Source: Blautia coccoides (GTDB lineage: Bacteria; Bacillota; Clostridia; Lachnospirales; Lachnospiraceae). From it: DNA of 64,000 nt. The notes below the pieces were generated by a model. It searched no databases and was not told the origin of the DNA. It saw only the letters and a program-made list of their open reading frames with translations. A program made the translations under genes and the position numbers. The stretch spans positions 5,120,501-5,184,500 of the forward strand of contig NZ_CP136422.1 in NCBI RefSeq assembly GCF_034355335.1. Direction: 5' to 3'. Below, piece after piece: positions 8,590 through 17,511 of the stretch (positions within the stretch are counted from its first letter, which is position 1; every line of letters starts with the position of its first letter).

Positions 8590-8630
8590 GATTTATGATG
8601 ATCTTCCCGTTCATGCAGGGGAGATACGGA

Positions 8631-9650
8631 TCAATATTCGATTTTAACGATTCCGCCTTTTTTCCATGCTTCTGTTGTAGCAAAACCAATCTGGGTAGAT
8701 TTTGTTCCGTCGTAAACGGTTACTTCCGGTTTTCTGCCGGATTCTACACAGTTTATGAATTCCTGCATCTCTAACTGATAAGACTCTGCAAATCTCTCCG
8801 GGAATCCGCTGACACACTCAACAACTGCACCATTCTTATCGTAGATCATGCACAGGTTCTTTTCCGGAACCGGGCTGATGCGCAGAGAGCCTTCTGTGCC
8901 AATGATCTCTGTCTCTACATGATAGCCGTGAGCTGCAGTACGTCCCACATGTACAAATCCCAGCGCGCCGTTTTCACAGCGGTATGTAGCGATACCTGTC
9001 TCGTCATCACCAGCCTCTTTGAATTCCGGATGTTTGAAGGTAGCCCCTGTTGCATAAACCTCAACAGGATCAGAGCCTAAGAACCATCTCATAAGGTCAA
9101 TATCATGAATTGCCATGTCGATAAAGATACCGCCGCTGGTAGCCGCGAATTTGATGGCGCCCTCAACCAGTGCTTCCGGGTCAATGCCTGTAGCTTTTAC
9201 CATGTATGGTGTTCCGATAGCACCTTCCTCAATTTTTTTCTTTGCGTAAGCATAAGAAGGATCAAAGCGGCGCATGAAGCCTAAGAAGAATGCCAGTTCC
9301 GGATGACGCTCTACGGCTGCCTCTGCCAGTTTACACTCTTCAACCGTAACACCCAGCGGTTTGTCAGAGAATACATGCTTTCCTGCGTCTAAGGCTGCCG
9401 CGATCTGCCAGCAGTGCTCACCGCTTGTGGTCACGATCGCTACAGCATCAATATCTGCTTTTTCCAGCATTTCGCGGTAATCAGAATAAACGTCTTTTAC
9501 ACCGAGTTCATTTTTCGCGTATTCCAGCTCTGCCGGCATGATGGAGCATGCTGCTGTCAGCTCCGCATTCGGGATTTTGAATGCAATATTATTTGCGTGT
9601 ACTTTTCCTAATCTTCCTAATCCTGCAATACCTACTTTTACTTTTTTCAT
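8631..9650 (-). CDS. iolG: Inositol 2-dehydrogenase (Gfo/Idh/MocA family)
   Basis: This 339-aa NAD-dependent enzyme oxidises myo-inositol to scyllo-inosose, the first catabolic step. The N-terminal Rossmann fold carries GLGRLG (10-15). The catalytic lysine is K97 in DKPLG, and D178, H182 and D183 in FIDMAIHDIDLMRW match the IolG active site. GAGGTAAAAATC lies before the ATG. It is the third gene of a GPH symporter-kinase-iolG unit and ends at a terminator. The family is broad (scyllo-inositol or other polyol dehydrogenases are possible), but the neighbours iolE, iolB, iolC and iolD make inositol the best substrate. Confidence 0.88.
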   Translation of the reverse strand: MKKVKVGIAGLGRLGKVHANNIAFKIPNAELTAACSIMPAELEYAKNELGVKDVYSDYREMLEKADIDAVAIVTTSGEHCWQIAAALDAGKHVFSDKPLGVTVEECKLAEAAVERHPELAFFLGFMRRFDPSYAYAKKKIEEGAIGTPYMVKATGIDPEALVEGAIKFAATSGGIFIDMAIHDIDLMRWFLGSDPVEVYATGATFKHPEFKEAGDDETGIATYRCENGALGFVHVGRTAAHGYHVETEIIGTEGSLRISPVPEKNLCMIYDKNGAVVECVSGFPERFAESYQLEMQEFINCVESGRKPEVTVYDGTKSTQIGFATTEAWKKGGIVKIEY

Positions 9651-9710
9651 GATTTTTACCTCTTTCTCTTAATAATTGAAAATAATTGAAAATTTATTGC
9701 TTCACATGTT

Positions 9711-10322
9711 TTATTCAGCTTGGCAGCTCTCCACATATTCCCATATAAGATCAGCCGCCTTCTGTACAGAAAATCTGCTTGTATTGATCATCAGGTCATA
9801 GTTCAGGGGCTCTCCCCATTTCTCGCCTGTATAGTAGTTGTAATAGCGTTCACGCGTCTTGTTTTCCTTTTCCAGTTCTTTTATGGATTTATTCCCATAA
9901 AATTCTTTGGCTCTCCCTCTCCTGAATTCCTCATCTGCATAGATGAAGAAATTATAACATTCAGGAAAATCTTTCAGTACCACATCTGCGCACCTTCCCA
10001 GAAATACAGCGCTCTCTTTCTCCGCGATCCTGCGGATGACTTTTGCCTGCTCACGGTACATTTTATTATAGGAAGGAATCGACTCGTATCCCAGAGAATT
10101 CACGCCTTCCATAAAGGAACCCATGCTGTTGTCCGGCATTTTGTAAGACATATCCAGAATAGTGTCCATATCTAGATCTGAGCTTCCCAATTTCTCTGCT
10201 GCCAGATACAGGATCTGTCTGTCATAGCAGCGCGCCTCCATTTTTTTCGCAAGCAGCTCTGCAATCTCCTTGCCGCCGCTGCCATACTGACGGCTGATGG
10301 TGATCAATGTACGTTCTTTCAT
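9711..10322 (-). CDS. Cytidylate-kinase-like protein
   Basis: A 203-aa P-loop protein of the cytidylate-kinase-like family (AAA fold). The phosphate loop is in ISRQYGSGGKEIA (9-21), and CYDRQIL and FLGRCAD segments match the family. It starts 3 nt after the GPH symporter stop and precedes iolG by 60 nt, so it is surely co-expressed with inositol uptake and oxidation. True CMP kinases are not normally in such operons and the acceptor pocket cannot be read, so the phosphate acceptor is unknown. A role in regulation or in phosphorylating a pathway metabolite is speculation. Confidence 0.8.
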   Translation of the reverse strand: MKERTLITISRQYGSGGKEIAELLAKKMEARCYDRQILYLAAEKLGSSDLDMDTILDMSYKMPDNSMGSFMEGVNSLGYESIPSYNKMYREQAKVIRRIAEKESAVFLGRCADVVLKDFPECYNFFIYADEEFRRGRAKEFYGNKSIKELEKENKTRERYYNYYTGEKWGEPLNYDLMINTSRFSVQKAADLIWEYVESCQAE

Positions 10323-10325
10323 ATT

Positions 10326-11717
10326 TTACAACTCCCCTCTTGACTCACGTTCAATCAACTCTTTCATAATATCCGGGTACATCTTATCCAGTTTATACAG
10401 TGCCAGTGTGACAAAGGCTACTACTGCGATCAGAACCGGTCCGAATTTATAAATATTTACGATCATATTCAGCGCTGTTTCCGGCTGAGCTGCTGTTCCC
10501 ACGGAGGAACTTACATAACCTGCCAGGGAGAGAAGTCCTGTCATAGCTGCGGATGCAAGTCCGGCACCTACTTTTGTTCCGATAGAACCGCCGGCAAATA
10601 TAAGACTTTCCTGTCTGATGTGTGTCTTCCACTGTCCGAATTCCACTACATCACCTACCATACCGAATACAACTGCATTCAGGGGAGCCAGGCCGACAGC
10701 ACGTGCCACACAGCTCATAACCATCCATGGGAAGCTGTAGGGATTCAGGAAGAACAGAAGCTGTCCTGCCAGTGCGATCAGTGAACCTACAAGGGCAATA
10801 TTACGTTTTCCAAATTTGCGGATAAGCGGTGTACAGGCGAAGATACCTGCAACCAGTGTCAGTGTCTCTGTAAGGAAAAGAGCACTGTACATCCATGTGT
10901 CATTTCCAAATATGTATTTGCAGTAGTACGGTAAAATGGTTCCTGAAATACCGAAAGAAACGCTCTGTACCATCCATAATACCAGAACCGCCCAGAAATA
11001 CTGGTTTTTGAAAAGTGCTGCAAATCCCTTTCCAAGAGGTACTTTAGCTGCTTTTTCTTTTGCTTCGATCCGAACTGTCTCCTCACATTTGAAAAAGCAT
11101 ACAAGAAGAAGGATCAGTGCCAACACTGCCCAGATGGACATTGTTTTAACCCATGCTGCCTGATCATCTCCAAACAGTTTTACGATGGGAAGTGTACAGG
11201 TTGCAGCAATGATTTTACCGATGGGAGAAAGTCCCATTCTGACAACACTCAGCATATCTCTTTCAGAGGAAACTCTGGTCATCATGGCTGAGAGACTTCC
11301 GTAAGGAAGATTGATTGCTGTGTAGCATACGGTTGTACAGAAGTTATAGGTTACGAACAGATAGAGGAACTGAAGCAGACCTGTGGTGTGCGGTACTGTG
11401 AACAGCAAAACTGCTGACAACGCAAAAGGTACGCTCATCCAGAGGATCCACGGTCTTGATTTTCCCCATCTGGAATTGGTGCGCTCCACGATAACGCCCA
11501 TGATCAGGTCAGACACACCGTCAAAAAGTCTTGACAACAGCATCATCAAACCTACGGTAGCCGGGCTGATCCCCACATAGTCTGTGTAGAATAGTGTAAG
11601 CAGCGTACCGATCATTCCGAACACAACGTTGCACGCCACATCACCGCTGGCATAAGACAGCCTGGTTCCCCACGACAGCTTTCCTCCGGTTATTTTTTGT
11701 GCTAATTCTTTTCCCAT
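10326..11717 (-). CDS. GPH-family (MelB-like) sugar/polyol:cation symporter
   Basis: This 463-aa protein has about 12 hydrophobic segments and glycoside-pentoside-hexuronide symporter signatures: LFYTDYVGISPATVG, LMMLLSRLFDGVSDLIMG and NSRWGKSRPWILW near the N-terminus, and a repeated GDVVEFGQWKTH near residue 370. It should sit in the cytoplasmic membrane and import a polyol or sugar with Na+ or H+. Position in the iol cluster makes inositol the likely cargo. It heads a three-gene unit with the kinase-like protein and iolG, and the upstream region carries the TAAAATTTCTA element shared with yesM. Confidence 0.87.
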   Translation of the reverse strand: MGKELAQKITGGKLSWGTRLSYASGDVACNVVFGMIGTLLTLFYTDYVGISPATVGLMMLLSRLFDGVSDLIMGVIVERTNSRWGKSRPWILWMSVPFALSAVLLFTVPHTTGLLQFLYLFVTYNFCTTVCYTAINLPYGSLSAMMTRVSSERDMLSVVRMGLSPIGKIIAATCTLPIVKLFGDDQAAWVKTMSIWAVLALILLLVCFFKCEETVRIEAKEKAAKVPLGKGFAALFKNQYFWAVLVLWMVQSVSFGISGTILPYYCKYIFGNDTWMYSALFLTETLTLVAGIFACTPLIRKFGKRNIALVGSLIALAGQLLFFLNPYSFPWMVMSCVARAVGLAPLNAVVFGMVGDVVEFGQWKTHIRQESLIFAGGSIGTKVGAGLASAAMTGLLSLAGYVSSSVGTAAQPETALNMIVNIYKFGPVLIAVVAFVTLALYKLDKMYPDIMKELIERESRGEL

Positions 11718-11792
11718 TTTGTTTCCCTGCCTTTCTTTAAATCATCCTTTTGATGATTTTATTTTACCTTTTTGCAGGGAAAATCCTAGTAA

Positions 11793-11810
11793 TAGAAATT
11801 TTAGATTTCT
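11793..11810 (-). promoter_or_regulatory. Palindromic element upstream of the GPH symporter gene
   Basis: AGAAAT-TTTAG-ATTTCT (11794-11810) is an inverted repeat containing the 11-mer shared with the yesM promoter. On the minus strand it is followed by TATTACTAGGAT, a plausible -10 region. It is a candidate YesN binding site. Confidence 0.4.
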
Positions 11811-11916
11811 TAGTTTTATTTTCACGTTTTTTCTTATATGGTCCTAAAAATATTCCCATATTTTAGCACAGTCCCGTCTCCTGCTGTATGACTGGGATTA
11901 TTTTTTGATTTTTGTG

Positions 11917-12852
11917 TCATTTTTTTAGGTTCTGATAATCCTCTACATTTTCCTGGGTCAGTATTTGTGTTTCCAAAATCTTTTCCCGGTCCTGTTTTAT
12001 CCCCTTTTTATCATTCACAATATACTTCACAGTCTCATATCCAATATCATAGCCGGACTGGGCTCCCAGCACAGTAATGCGTCCTTCTTCCACTGCCCGA
12101 ATGGCATCCTCCTGGTCATCCACAGAGGCTATGTAAATACCGCTGCCTTTGGTAGCCTCAGCAAGCCCCAGCGCTGTAACTGCACTGGTGGTCATAATAC
12201 CGTCCAAATCCGGATAATTGCTCTGAATCTCTTCCATCTCCTGTTCGGACACCCGCAGGTTGCTGTATCCGCTCTTCTCCACCTCTATATGGATATCCGG
12301 TTCCTGCTCCATATACTTTTCAAACCCGGCAATCCTTTTTTCATGGGATGTCTGTTCCCTGCTGCCCGCGATGATGGCAATGTTCCCTTTATGCCCCATC
12401 TTTTCAGCAAGAGCCCCGGCAAGCTCATACCCTACCTTTTCATTGTCAATGCCAATATAGGGCACCTCCACATCCGCAATAGGCGTGTCATAAGAGTATA
12501 CCGGAATCCCCAGTTCCTGAGCCTGCAGATAATAATCCCGATTGTCATTAGAATCAATAGGAGACACAGCCAAAGCGTCCACCTTCATTTTCAGCAGATC
12601 CCGTATCATTTTCTTCTGTATCTTTTTATCCGTCTCTGTATCCGGGGAGAGGATAACTGTTTTCACATTCATCTCCTTGGCCGCCTTTTCCATACCGGCA
12701 TTGACAGACATCCAATATTCACTGTTCCTGGATTTTGTCACCACCCCTATGATAAACTCCCTCTCCGGTTCCTTCACATCCTTCCCGGCGCAGCCGCTCA
12801 TACATAACAAACACACAACTGCCAGCAAAAGCCTTCCCACACTCTTTCGCAT
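11917..12852 (-). CDS. Orphan sugar/polyol-binding lipoprotein (RbsB-like)
   Basis: This 311-aa secreted lipoprotein has a signal peptide ending in CMSGC with the acylated cysteine at residue 21, followed by a type I periplasmic-binding fold similar to ribose/inositol-binding proteins (EYWMSVNAGMEKAAKEM, VDALAVSPIDSN, GIDNEKVGYELA). The start at 12852 follows GAGGG; the ATG at 12867 lacks spacing. No ABC permease or ATPase gene is near. It may hand its ligand to the YesM sensor rather than to a transporter, as in known binding-protein/histidine-kinase sensing systems, but this is inferred from context. Confidence 0.88.
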   Translation of the reverse strand: MRKSVGRLLLAVVCLLCMSGCAGKDVKEPEREFIIGVVTKSRNSEYWMSVNAGMEKAAKEMNVKTVILSPDTETDKKIQKKMIRDLLKMKVDALAVSPIDSNDNRDYYLQAQELGIPVYSYDTPIADVEVPYIGIDNEKVGYELAGALAEKMGHKGNIAIIAGSREQTSHEKRIAGFEKYMEQEPDIHIEVEKSGYSNLRVSEQEMEEIQSNYPDLDGIMTTSAVTALGLAEATKGSGIYIASVDDQEDAIRAVEEGRITVLGAQSGYDIGYETVKYIVNDKKGIKQDREKILETQILTQENVEDYQNLKK

Positions 12853-12885
12853 TCCACATTCCCTCATCCTGTTTTTTCTGACCTA

Positions 12886-12914
12886 ATTTTAACATTTTCC
12901 ACCATTTCTTACAA
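12886..12914 (-). promoter_or_regulatory. Likely promoter of the binding lipoprotein
   Basis: TTGTAA (12909-12914) and TAAAAT (12886-12891) lie 17 bp apart on the minus strand, giving a short leader before the ATG at 12852. The hexamers are imperfect. Confidence 0.45.
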
Positions 12915-13051
12915 CACCATATGAACACAGAGTATTTGTATCCCCCTACAACCCTGGTCTTCTTTGCAGCAAGTAAAAAACATTACATTTCCCTTTTATT
13001 CTTTTTATCCATTTCTACCACACCCAAAAACACTATGGCCAGTGAAGAACA

Positions 13052-13254
13052 GGAAGTGAGCGGGAGGGGGCCTAAGGAGGGAGAAACCTGCGAGCGATGT
13101 CTCAGTGGAGCGCCAGGGAGATCCACCTGCCCCAGTTACTTAATGAAGAGGCCATTGCCGATGAATTTAGTAACTGGGAGCTGGTTAGCTCCATGGCAGC
13201 GAAACGCTTCGCTCACAGGTTTCTCCCTCCTTAGGCCCTCTCCCGCTCACTTCC
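13052..13254. repeat. 203-bp palindromic element with 45-bp arms and nested hairpins
   Basis: The arms GGAAGTGAGCGGGAG... (from 13052) and ...CTCCCGCTCACTTCC (to 13254) are inverted copies over about 45 nt with one wobble and one mismatch. Inside, TGGAGC pairs with GCTCCA and CCCAGTTACT pairs perfectly with AGTAACTGGG, so the whole segment folds as nested hairpins on either strand. It lies between the alcohol dehydrogenase terminator and the lipoprotein promoter. No gene in it is credible. It may be a palindromic mobile repeat or a structured RNA; I do not recognise the family. The remainder of the 12853-13321 gap holds only that promoter and terminator. Confidence 0.75.
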
Positions 13255-13264
13255 GTCCGCACAC

Positions 13265-13300
13265 AAAAAGCCCCAGAAACCGGTAACCCCCCGGTCCTGG
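13265..13300 (-). terminator. Terminator after the iron alcohol dehydrogenase gene
   Basis: On the minus strand CCAGGACCGG pairs with CCGGTTTCTGG with a bulge, followed by GGCTTTTT. Confidence 0.6.
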
Positions 13301-13321
13301 AGCTTGCTTACATCTATTAAA

Positions 13322-14473
13322 TTACCACAAATTTCTATAAATCTGTTTCACATCATCCTCAGTAACTTCTCTCATGGTATTCTGCGGGCTTCCGCTATCC
13401 ATTGCATCAAAAGCCATCTTGTCGATCACCTTGAAGAACTCATCTTTGTCAATGCCGAACTCAGCCAATGTGGGAGTTTCCAGCTCTTTTGTGATAGCTT
13501 CCACAGCAGCAAGGAACTTTTCACTTGCCTCTTTGTCAGAATCTGTATCTACTGCAACACCAACCGTGCGTCCCAGTTCTGCAAAACGGTCGTAAGCTCC
13601 CTCAAGGGCAAATGTCAGGCACTCTTTTAACAGCATGGCATTGGAAAGGCCGTGAGCTACATGGAACAGAGCACCGATCGGACGGCTCATTCCGTGGATA
13701 ATGGTAACGGAGGCATTGTTGAAGGCAATACCTGCCTCCAGAGCTGCCACAGACATCTGTACTCTGGCTTCCTCATTGCTGCCATCCTTGAATGCAGCCG
13801 GCAGATATTTAAAGATACGTTTTACTGCTGACACAGCAAAGGTATCGGAAAGTGTCTGTGATTTTCTGGATGTGTAAGCCTCCACCGCGTGACATAAGGC
13901 ATCCAGACCTGTAGCTGCTGTGATTTTAGGCGGCGCGGTCATAGTGAACTGCGGGTCAATGATCGCCAGGCTCGGCATCAGGACTTTGCCCTTTAACAGC
14001 ATCTTAATGTTTTTCTTTGTATCTGTAATGATCGTAAACTGAGTTGCCTCAGATCCGGTTCCGGCTGTTGTTGGAATCGCTACCATAGGAGGCACTTCCA
14101 CATCGATCACTTTACCCATGTAGTCTGAAATGCATCCGCCGTTGACAACAAGAGAACCGATGGCTTTCATGGAATCAATGGGGCTTCCTCCGCCCAGGGC
14201 TACCAGGAAATCACAGCCTTCCTCTTTGTATAATGTCAGACCGTTTTCAATCATGGTATCTGTTGGCTCACCTACGATCTCAGAGTAAATGGCATATTCA
14301 ACTCCCTGATTTTTCAGGGCCGCCTCAACTTTTGCGCAGTTTCCCAACTGGATCATAACTTTATCTGTGACAATAAGGGCTTTTTTTCCAAGTCCTTTTA
14401 ATACTCCCTCTGCCATATCTAATGCACCTGAACCGGAAATGATCTGACCCGGTACGATAAATTCTCTTGCCAT
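13322..14473 (-). CDS. Iron-containing alcohol dehydrogenase
   Basis: This 383-aa group III alcohol dehydrogenase has the nucleotide-binding GGGSPID (94-100) and the four metal ligands D191, H195, H260 and H274 in DALCHAVEAY and HGMSRPIGALFHVAHG. The enzyme interconverts an aldehyde or ketone and its alcohol with NAD(P)H. It lies in the iolC-iolD-iolB operon just before a terminator. Malonate semialdehyde, the aldehyde released by the inositol pathway, is an attractive substrate because no iolA dehydrogenase is present, but the sequence does not prove this. AAAGGAG precedes the ATG at 14473. Confidence 0.88.
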   Translation of the reverse strand: MAREFIVPGQIISGSGALDMAEGVLKGLGKKALIVTDKVMIQLGNCAKVEAALKNQGVEYAIYSEIVGEPTDTMIENGLTLYKEEGCDFLVALGGGSPIDSMKAIGSLVVNGGCISDYMGKVIDVEVPPMVAIPTTAGTGSEATQFTIITDTKKNIKMLLKGKVLMPSLAIIDPQFTMTAPPKITAATGLDALCHAVEAYTSRKSQTLSDTFAVSAVKRIFKYLPAAFKDGSNEEARVQMSVAALEAGIAFNNASVTIIHGMSRPIGALFHVAHGLSNAMLLKECLTFALEGAYDRFAELGRTVGVAVDTDSDKEASEKFLAAVEAITKELETPTLAEFGIDKDEFFKVIDKMAFDAMDSGSPQNTMREVTEDDVKQIYRNLW

Positions 14474-14585
14474 AATCGTGTTCTCCTTTTCTTATTCTCT
14501 ATTCTATGGATTGCCTGTTTTTCATACTGTTCAACAAACCGCACTTTTTGCAGGACTGCAGATCGTAACTGTTTTTCTTTAAATT

Positions 14586-15371
14586 CTAAAACTCAGCGTC
14601 GTGCAGCCAGGTATAGCGCTCATCTTCACAGCGGTCTGTCTGCAGCCACGGATTGCCTTCTAAATGGCGGATCATCCAGCAGGTGTACATCTGGAATCCC
14701 GGAGCCACTGCCTGAGGATGCAGTTCGCCCCCCGGAATTGCTGAGAAGCTTCCGTCTGTGCTTTTGAAAACCTGATCTCCTACAAAGCTGGCGCCAAAAC
14801 CTTCCGGACGGTCAAACATAAAGTAGTAAGTCTCTGGCTGCGGATGTCTGTGAGGCAGATATCCTGACCAGTTTCCCCTGTCATTGAGGACTTCACCTAA
14901 AACCATGTTGGACCAGGGAGCGATATCATGGTCAAAAATAGTGTTGACTCTTCTCTTTGCAACATTGCCGAATTTCCCTTTACAGGAATATCCCCAGGGA
15001 GCATCCTCCGGTTTATATAATTTTGCGGCAAACTCTGTATCATTCTTTGTGCACTGCACAAGGATCTCGGAATCCGCCTCTGCAGTCACGCTGACTTCAG
15101 TTCCAGTACACACATGGACGCACCAGGGACCCTCTGTGAACACGTCTTTTCTGCTGACCGTCTCTTTGCTGTCTTCCCATGCATAGGTGATGTTTCCAAA
15201 GAGCAGAAGTACCGCTGTCTCTTCGCCGTCTCTTTTAAAGGATCTGGTCTCGCCGGCTTTCATGCGGTAAACACGGATGTCCATCATCATGTCTTTGTAT
15301 TCATTGTCATAGGTTGTAAGAATTTTTTCACCGTTTGCGTCAAACTCCGGGTATCCGAACACTTTTCCCAT
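14586..15371 (-). CDS. iolB: 5-deoxy-glucuronate isomerase
   Basis: This 261-aa bicupin isomerises 5-deoxy-D-glucuronate to 2-deoxy-5-keto-D-gluconate, the substrate for IolC. The metal-binding cupin motif HRHPQPE is visible at 174-180, with a second His-Pro-Gln motif in GGELHPQA. Length and the HLEGNPW segment near the C-terminus fit the family. AAGGAGGATATTTAG precedes the ATG. It lies between iolD and the alcohol dehydrogenase, separated from iolD by a strong intercistronic stem-loop. Confidence 0.93.
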   Translation of the reverse strand: MGKVFGYPEFDANGEKILTTYDNEYKDMMMDIRVYRMKAGETRSFKRDGEETAVLLLFGNITYAWEDSKETVSRKDVFTEGPWCVHVCTGTEVSVTAEADSEILVQCTKNDTEFAAKLYKPEDAPWGYSCKGKFGNVAKRRVNTIFDHDIAPWSNMVLGEVLNDRGNWSGYLPHRHPQPETYYFMFDRPEGFGASFVGDQVFKSTDGSFSAIPGGELHPQAVAPGFQMYTCWMIRHLEGNPWLQTDRCEDERYTWLHDAEF

Positions 15372-15449
15372 ATCTAAATATCCTCCTTGTCTTATATACA
15401 GTTATGCCGCTGCAGTCCGTCTAATCTTCCAACTGCAGCATCTGGTTTT

Positions 15450-15537
15450 GCCGCACCGGCCCGATTTCCCTGCACTGTCGCAGCCATTCCAGCTAAGGAA
15501 ATGGCTGCAGTGTTGAGAGCGGATGGGTCCGTGCGGC
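15450..15537 (-). other. Intercistronic stem-loop between iolD and iolB
   Basis: The outer arms GCCGCACCGGCCC and GGGTCCGTGCGGC pair with small bulges, and the inner GCAGCCATT pairs with AATGGCTGC. There is no T-run on the minus strand, so it is more likely an mRNA processing or stabilising structure than a full terminator. Confidence 0.5.
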
Positions 15538-15556
15538 ATCCTGTTTTTATATTAAA

Positions 15557-17488
15557 TTAATAAGCTCTGGACTCATTACGTCCTGTCATAACGCCTTCAC
15601 ATGCTCTCTTTACGCTGTCCTTGTCAGATGTTGTGGCAATGCCTACGTTCCACCAGGATTCATAGCCGTCTGTCATGGTTTTCGGAATAACTTTCAGGTC
15701 AAAAAGACAGGCAATATCCTGTTTCTTTGCGTCCTCAAGAGCGTCAACCAGTTCAGCGATGGTTTTGCAGGTGTAAGTCTTCAGGCCATAACCCTCACCG
15801 ATCTTCGCGTAATCTACAGGAATCAGATCACCGGTAGGCTTCTTGCCGTCTGTATAGCGGAACTCTGTGGCAATGCTGCCGATACCATGGTTCATCTCCA
15901 GGTTGTTGATGCAGCCGAATCCGCAGTTATCGAACACTAAGATGTTTACTTTCTTTCTCTCCTGCATGATCGTCATGATTTCACTGTGAAGCATCTGGAA
16001 GCTGGAATCACCTACTACACAATATACTTCATTGTCCGGCTCAGCAAATTTTACACCGAGAGTGGCAGCCACCTCGTATCCCATGCAGGAATAGCCGTAC
16101 TCCGCATGATATCCGCCTCTCTTATCTGTTCTCCACATACGCTGCATACAGCTTGGCAGGGAACCGCCTGCTGTGATGATGGTGGCGTCTTTATCAATGG
16201 TTTTATTGATAGCAGCCAGGGCTGCGGTCTGTGTGATCTTACCGTTTGTCAGTTTCACGAACTCAGGAACCGTTCTCGGGTCTCTTGCCTTGATGATCGG
16301 CTCAAAGTCATCGCCTGTGTACTCGATTCCGGCCAAACGATCCCACTCTTTGTCCCATGCCTCTTTGGCAGCTTCGATTTCTCCGTTGTAGGAAGAAACA
16401 TATCCTTTTGCACGGAGCTTTTCAGCCAGGGCTTCCACTGTGGCTTTTGCATCACCGATAGCTTTTACAGCATCCATCTTATATGCATGGTATCTGTTGT
16501 TGTTGATCGTAACAAATTTTACGTCTTCATTTCTGAATAAGTGTTTGGAGCTTGTGGTAAAGTCGGAGAGTCTGGAACCTACTGCGATCACCACATCGGC
16601 ATCTTTTGCAATGACATTGGATGCCAGGGTTCCTGTCACACCGATACCGCCCAGACAGTAAGGATTGCTTGTCTGGCATGCACTCTTTCCTGCCTGACTC
16701 TCGCCAAACGGAATATGGAATTCCTCACAGAACTTTTCAACTGTCTCACCGGCTTCAGAATATTTAACACCGCCGCCTACAATAAGCAGAGGTCTCTTTG
16801 CGTTTGCAATCACTTCAGCTATATCTTCCAGCTCTTCTTCCACTGCCACAGGACGTGTGATCCTGTGTACACGTTTCTCAAAGAAATAATCTGGGTAATC
16901 ATAAGATTCTCCCTCTACATCCTGAGGAAGGGCGATGCAGCACGCGCCTGTCTCAGAGGGATCTGTCAGAACACGCATTGCGTTGATCAGTGCTGTCATA
17001 AGCTGCTCCGGACGTGTGATCCTATCCCAGTATTTGCACACCGGTTTAAATGCATCGTTGGTTGTTGTAGCAAGGCTGCTGCTCTGCTCTAACTGCTGCA
17101 GAACCGGGTCAGGCTGTCTGGAGGCAAAGGTATCTGCCGGGAATACCAGAAGCGGGATATTGTTCACTGTGGCAGTCGCGCAGGCTGTCACCATGTTGGC
17201 AGCTCCAGGTCCTACGGATGAAGCACAGGGAATAATGCTTTTTCTGTTGTTCTGTTTTGCAAATGCTGTTGCCACGTGGCACATGCCCTGCTCATTTCTT
17301 CCCTGCATAACCCTTAACTGTCCCGGATCACTATCCAGCGCCTCTCCAAGACCCACTGCAATGCCGTGTCCGAAGATGGTAAAGAAACCTTCCACGAATT
17401 TTGTCTCCACACCATCCATGGATACATACTGATTATCTAAAAATTTAACGATAGCCTGTGCAACCGTCATTCTTGTTGTCTTTGCCAT
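15557..17488 (-). CDS. iolD: 3D-(3,5/4)-trihydroxycyclohexane-1,2-dione hydrolase
   Basis: This 643-aa thiamine-diphosphate enzyme opens the inositol ring by hydrolysing the dione to 5-deoxy-glucuronate. It has the three-domain acetolactate-synthase-like layout: an N-terminal PYR domain with catalytic glutamate E66 in QGRNEQGM, a middle domain (LLIVGGGVKYS), and a C-terminal PP domain with the GDSSFQM...NCGFGCINN thiamine/Mg2+ motif. The start at 17488 follows AAAGGAG. It is preceded by GC-rich intercistronic hairpins after iolC. Length is normal and no key residue is missing. Confidence 0.94.
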   Translation of the reverse strand: MAKTTRMTVAQAIVKFLDNQYVSMDGVETKFVEGFFTIFGHGIAVGLGEALDSDPGQLRVMQGRNEQGMCHVATAFAKQNNRKSIIPCASSVGPGAANMVTACATATVNNIPLLVFPADTFASRQPDPVLQQLEQSSSLATTTNDAFKPVCKYWDRITRPEQLMTALINAMRVLTDPSETGACCIALPQDVEGESYDYPDYFFEKRVHRITRPVAVEEELEDIAEVIANAKRPLLIVGGGVKYSEAGETVEKFCEEFHIPFGESQAGKSACQTSNPYCLGGIGVTGTLASNVIAKDADVVIAVGSRLSDFTTSSKHLFRNEDVKFVTINNNRYHAYKMDAVKAIGDAKATVEALAEKLRAKGYVSSYNGEIEAAKEAWDKEWDRLAGIEYTGDDFEPIIKARDPRTVPEFVKLTNGKITQTAALAAINKTIDKDATIITAGGSLPSCMQRMWRTDKRGGYHAEYGYSCMGYEVAATLGVKFAEPDNEVYCVVGDSSFQMLHSEIMTIMQERKKVNILVFDNCGFGCINNLEMNHGIGSIATEFRYTDGKKPTGDLIPVDYAKIGEGYGLKTYTCKTIAELVDALEDAKKQDIACLFDLKVIPKTMTDGYESWWNVGIATTSDKDSVKRACEGVMTGRNESRAY

Positions 17489-17511
17489 GATTAATCTCCT
17501 TTCATTTACCG

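Noticed and set aside
12921-13286. 121-aa frame across the palindrome
   Set aside because: It is open only by chance through the inverted repeat; the arms would encode unrelated peptides and no start site is supported.
14545-14585. TAACTG-like motif upstream of the iron alcohol dehydrogenase
   Set aside because: Only a partial match to the MITE end; no second end or duplication was found.
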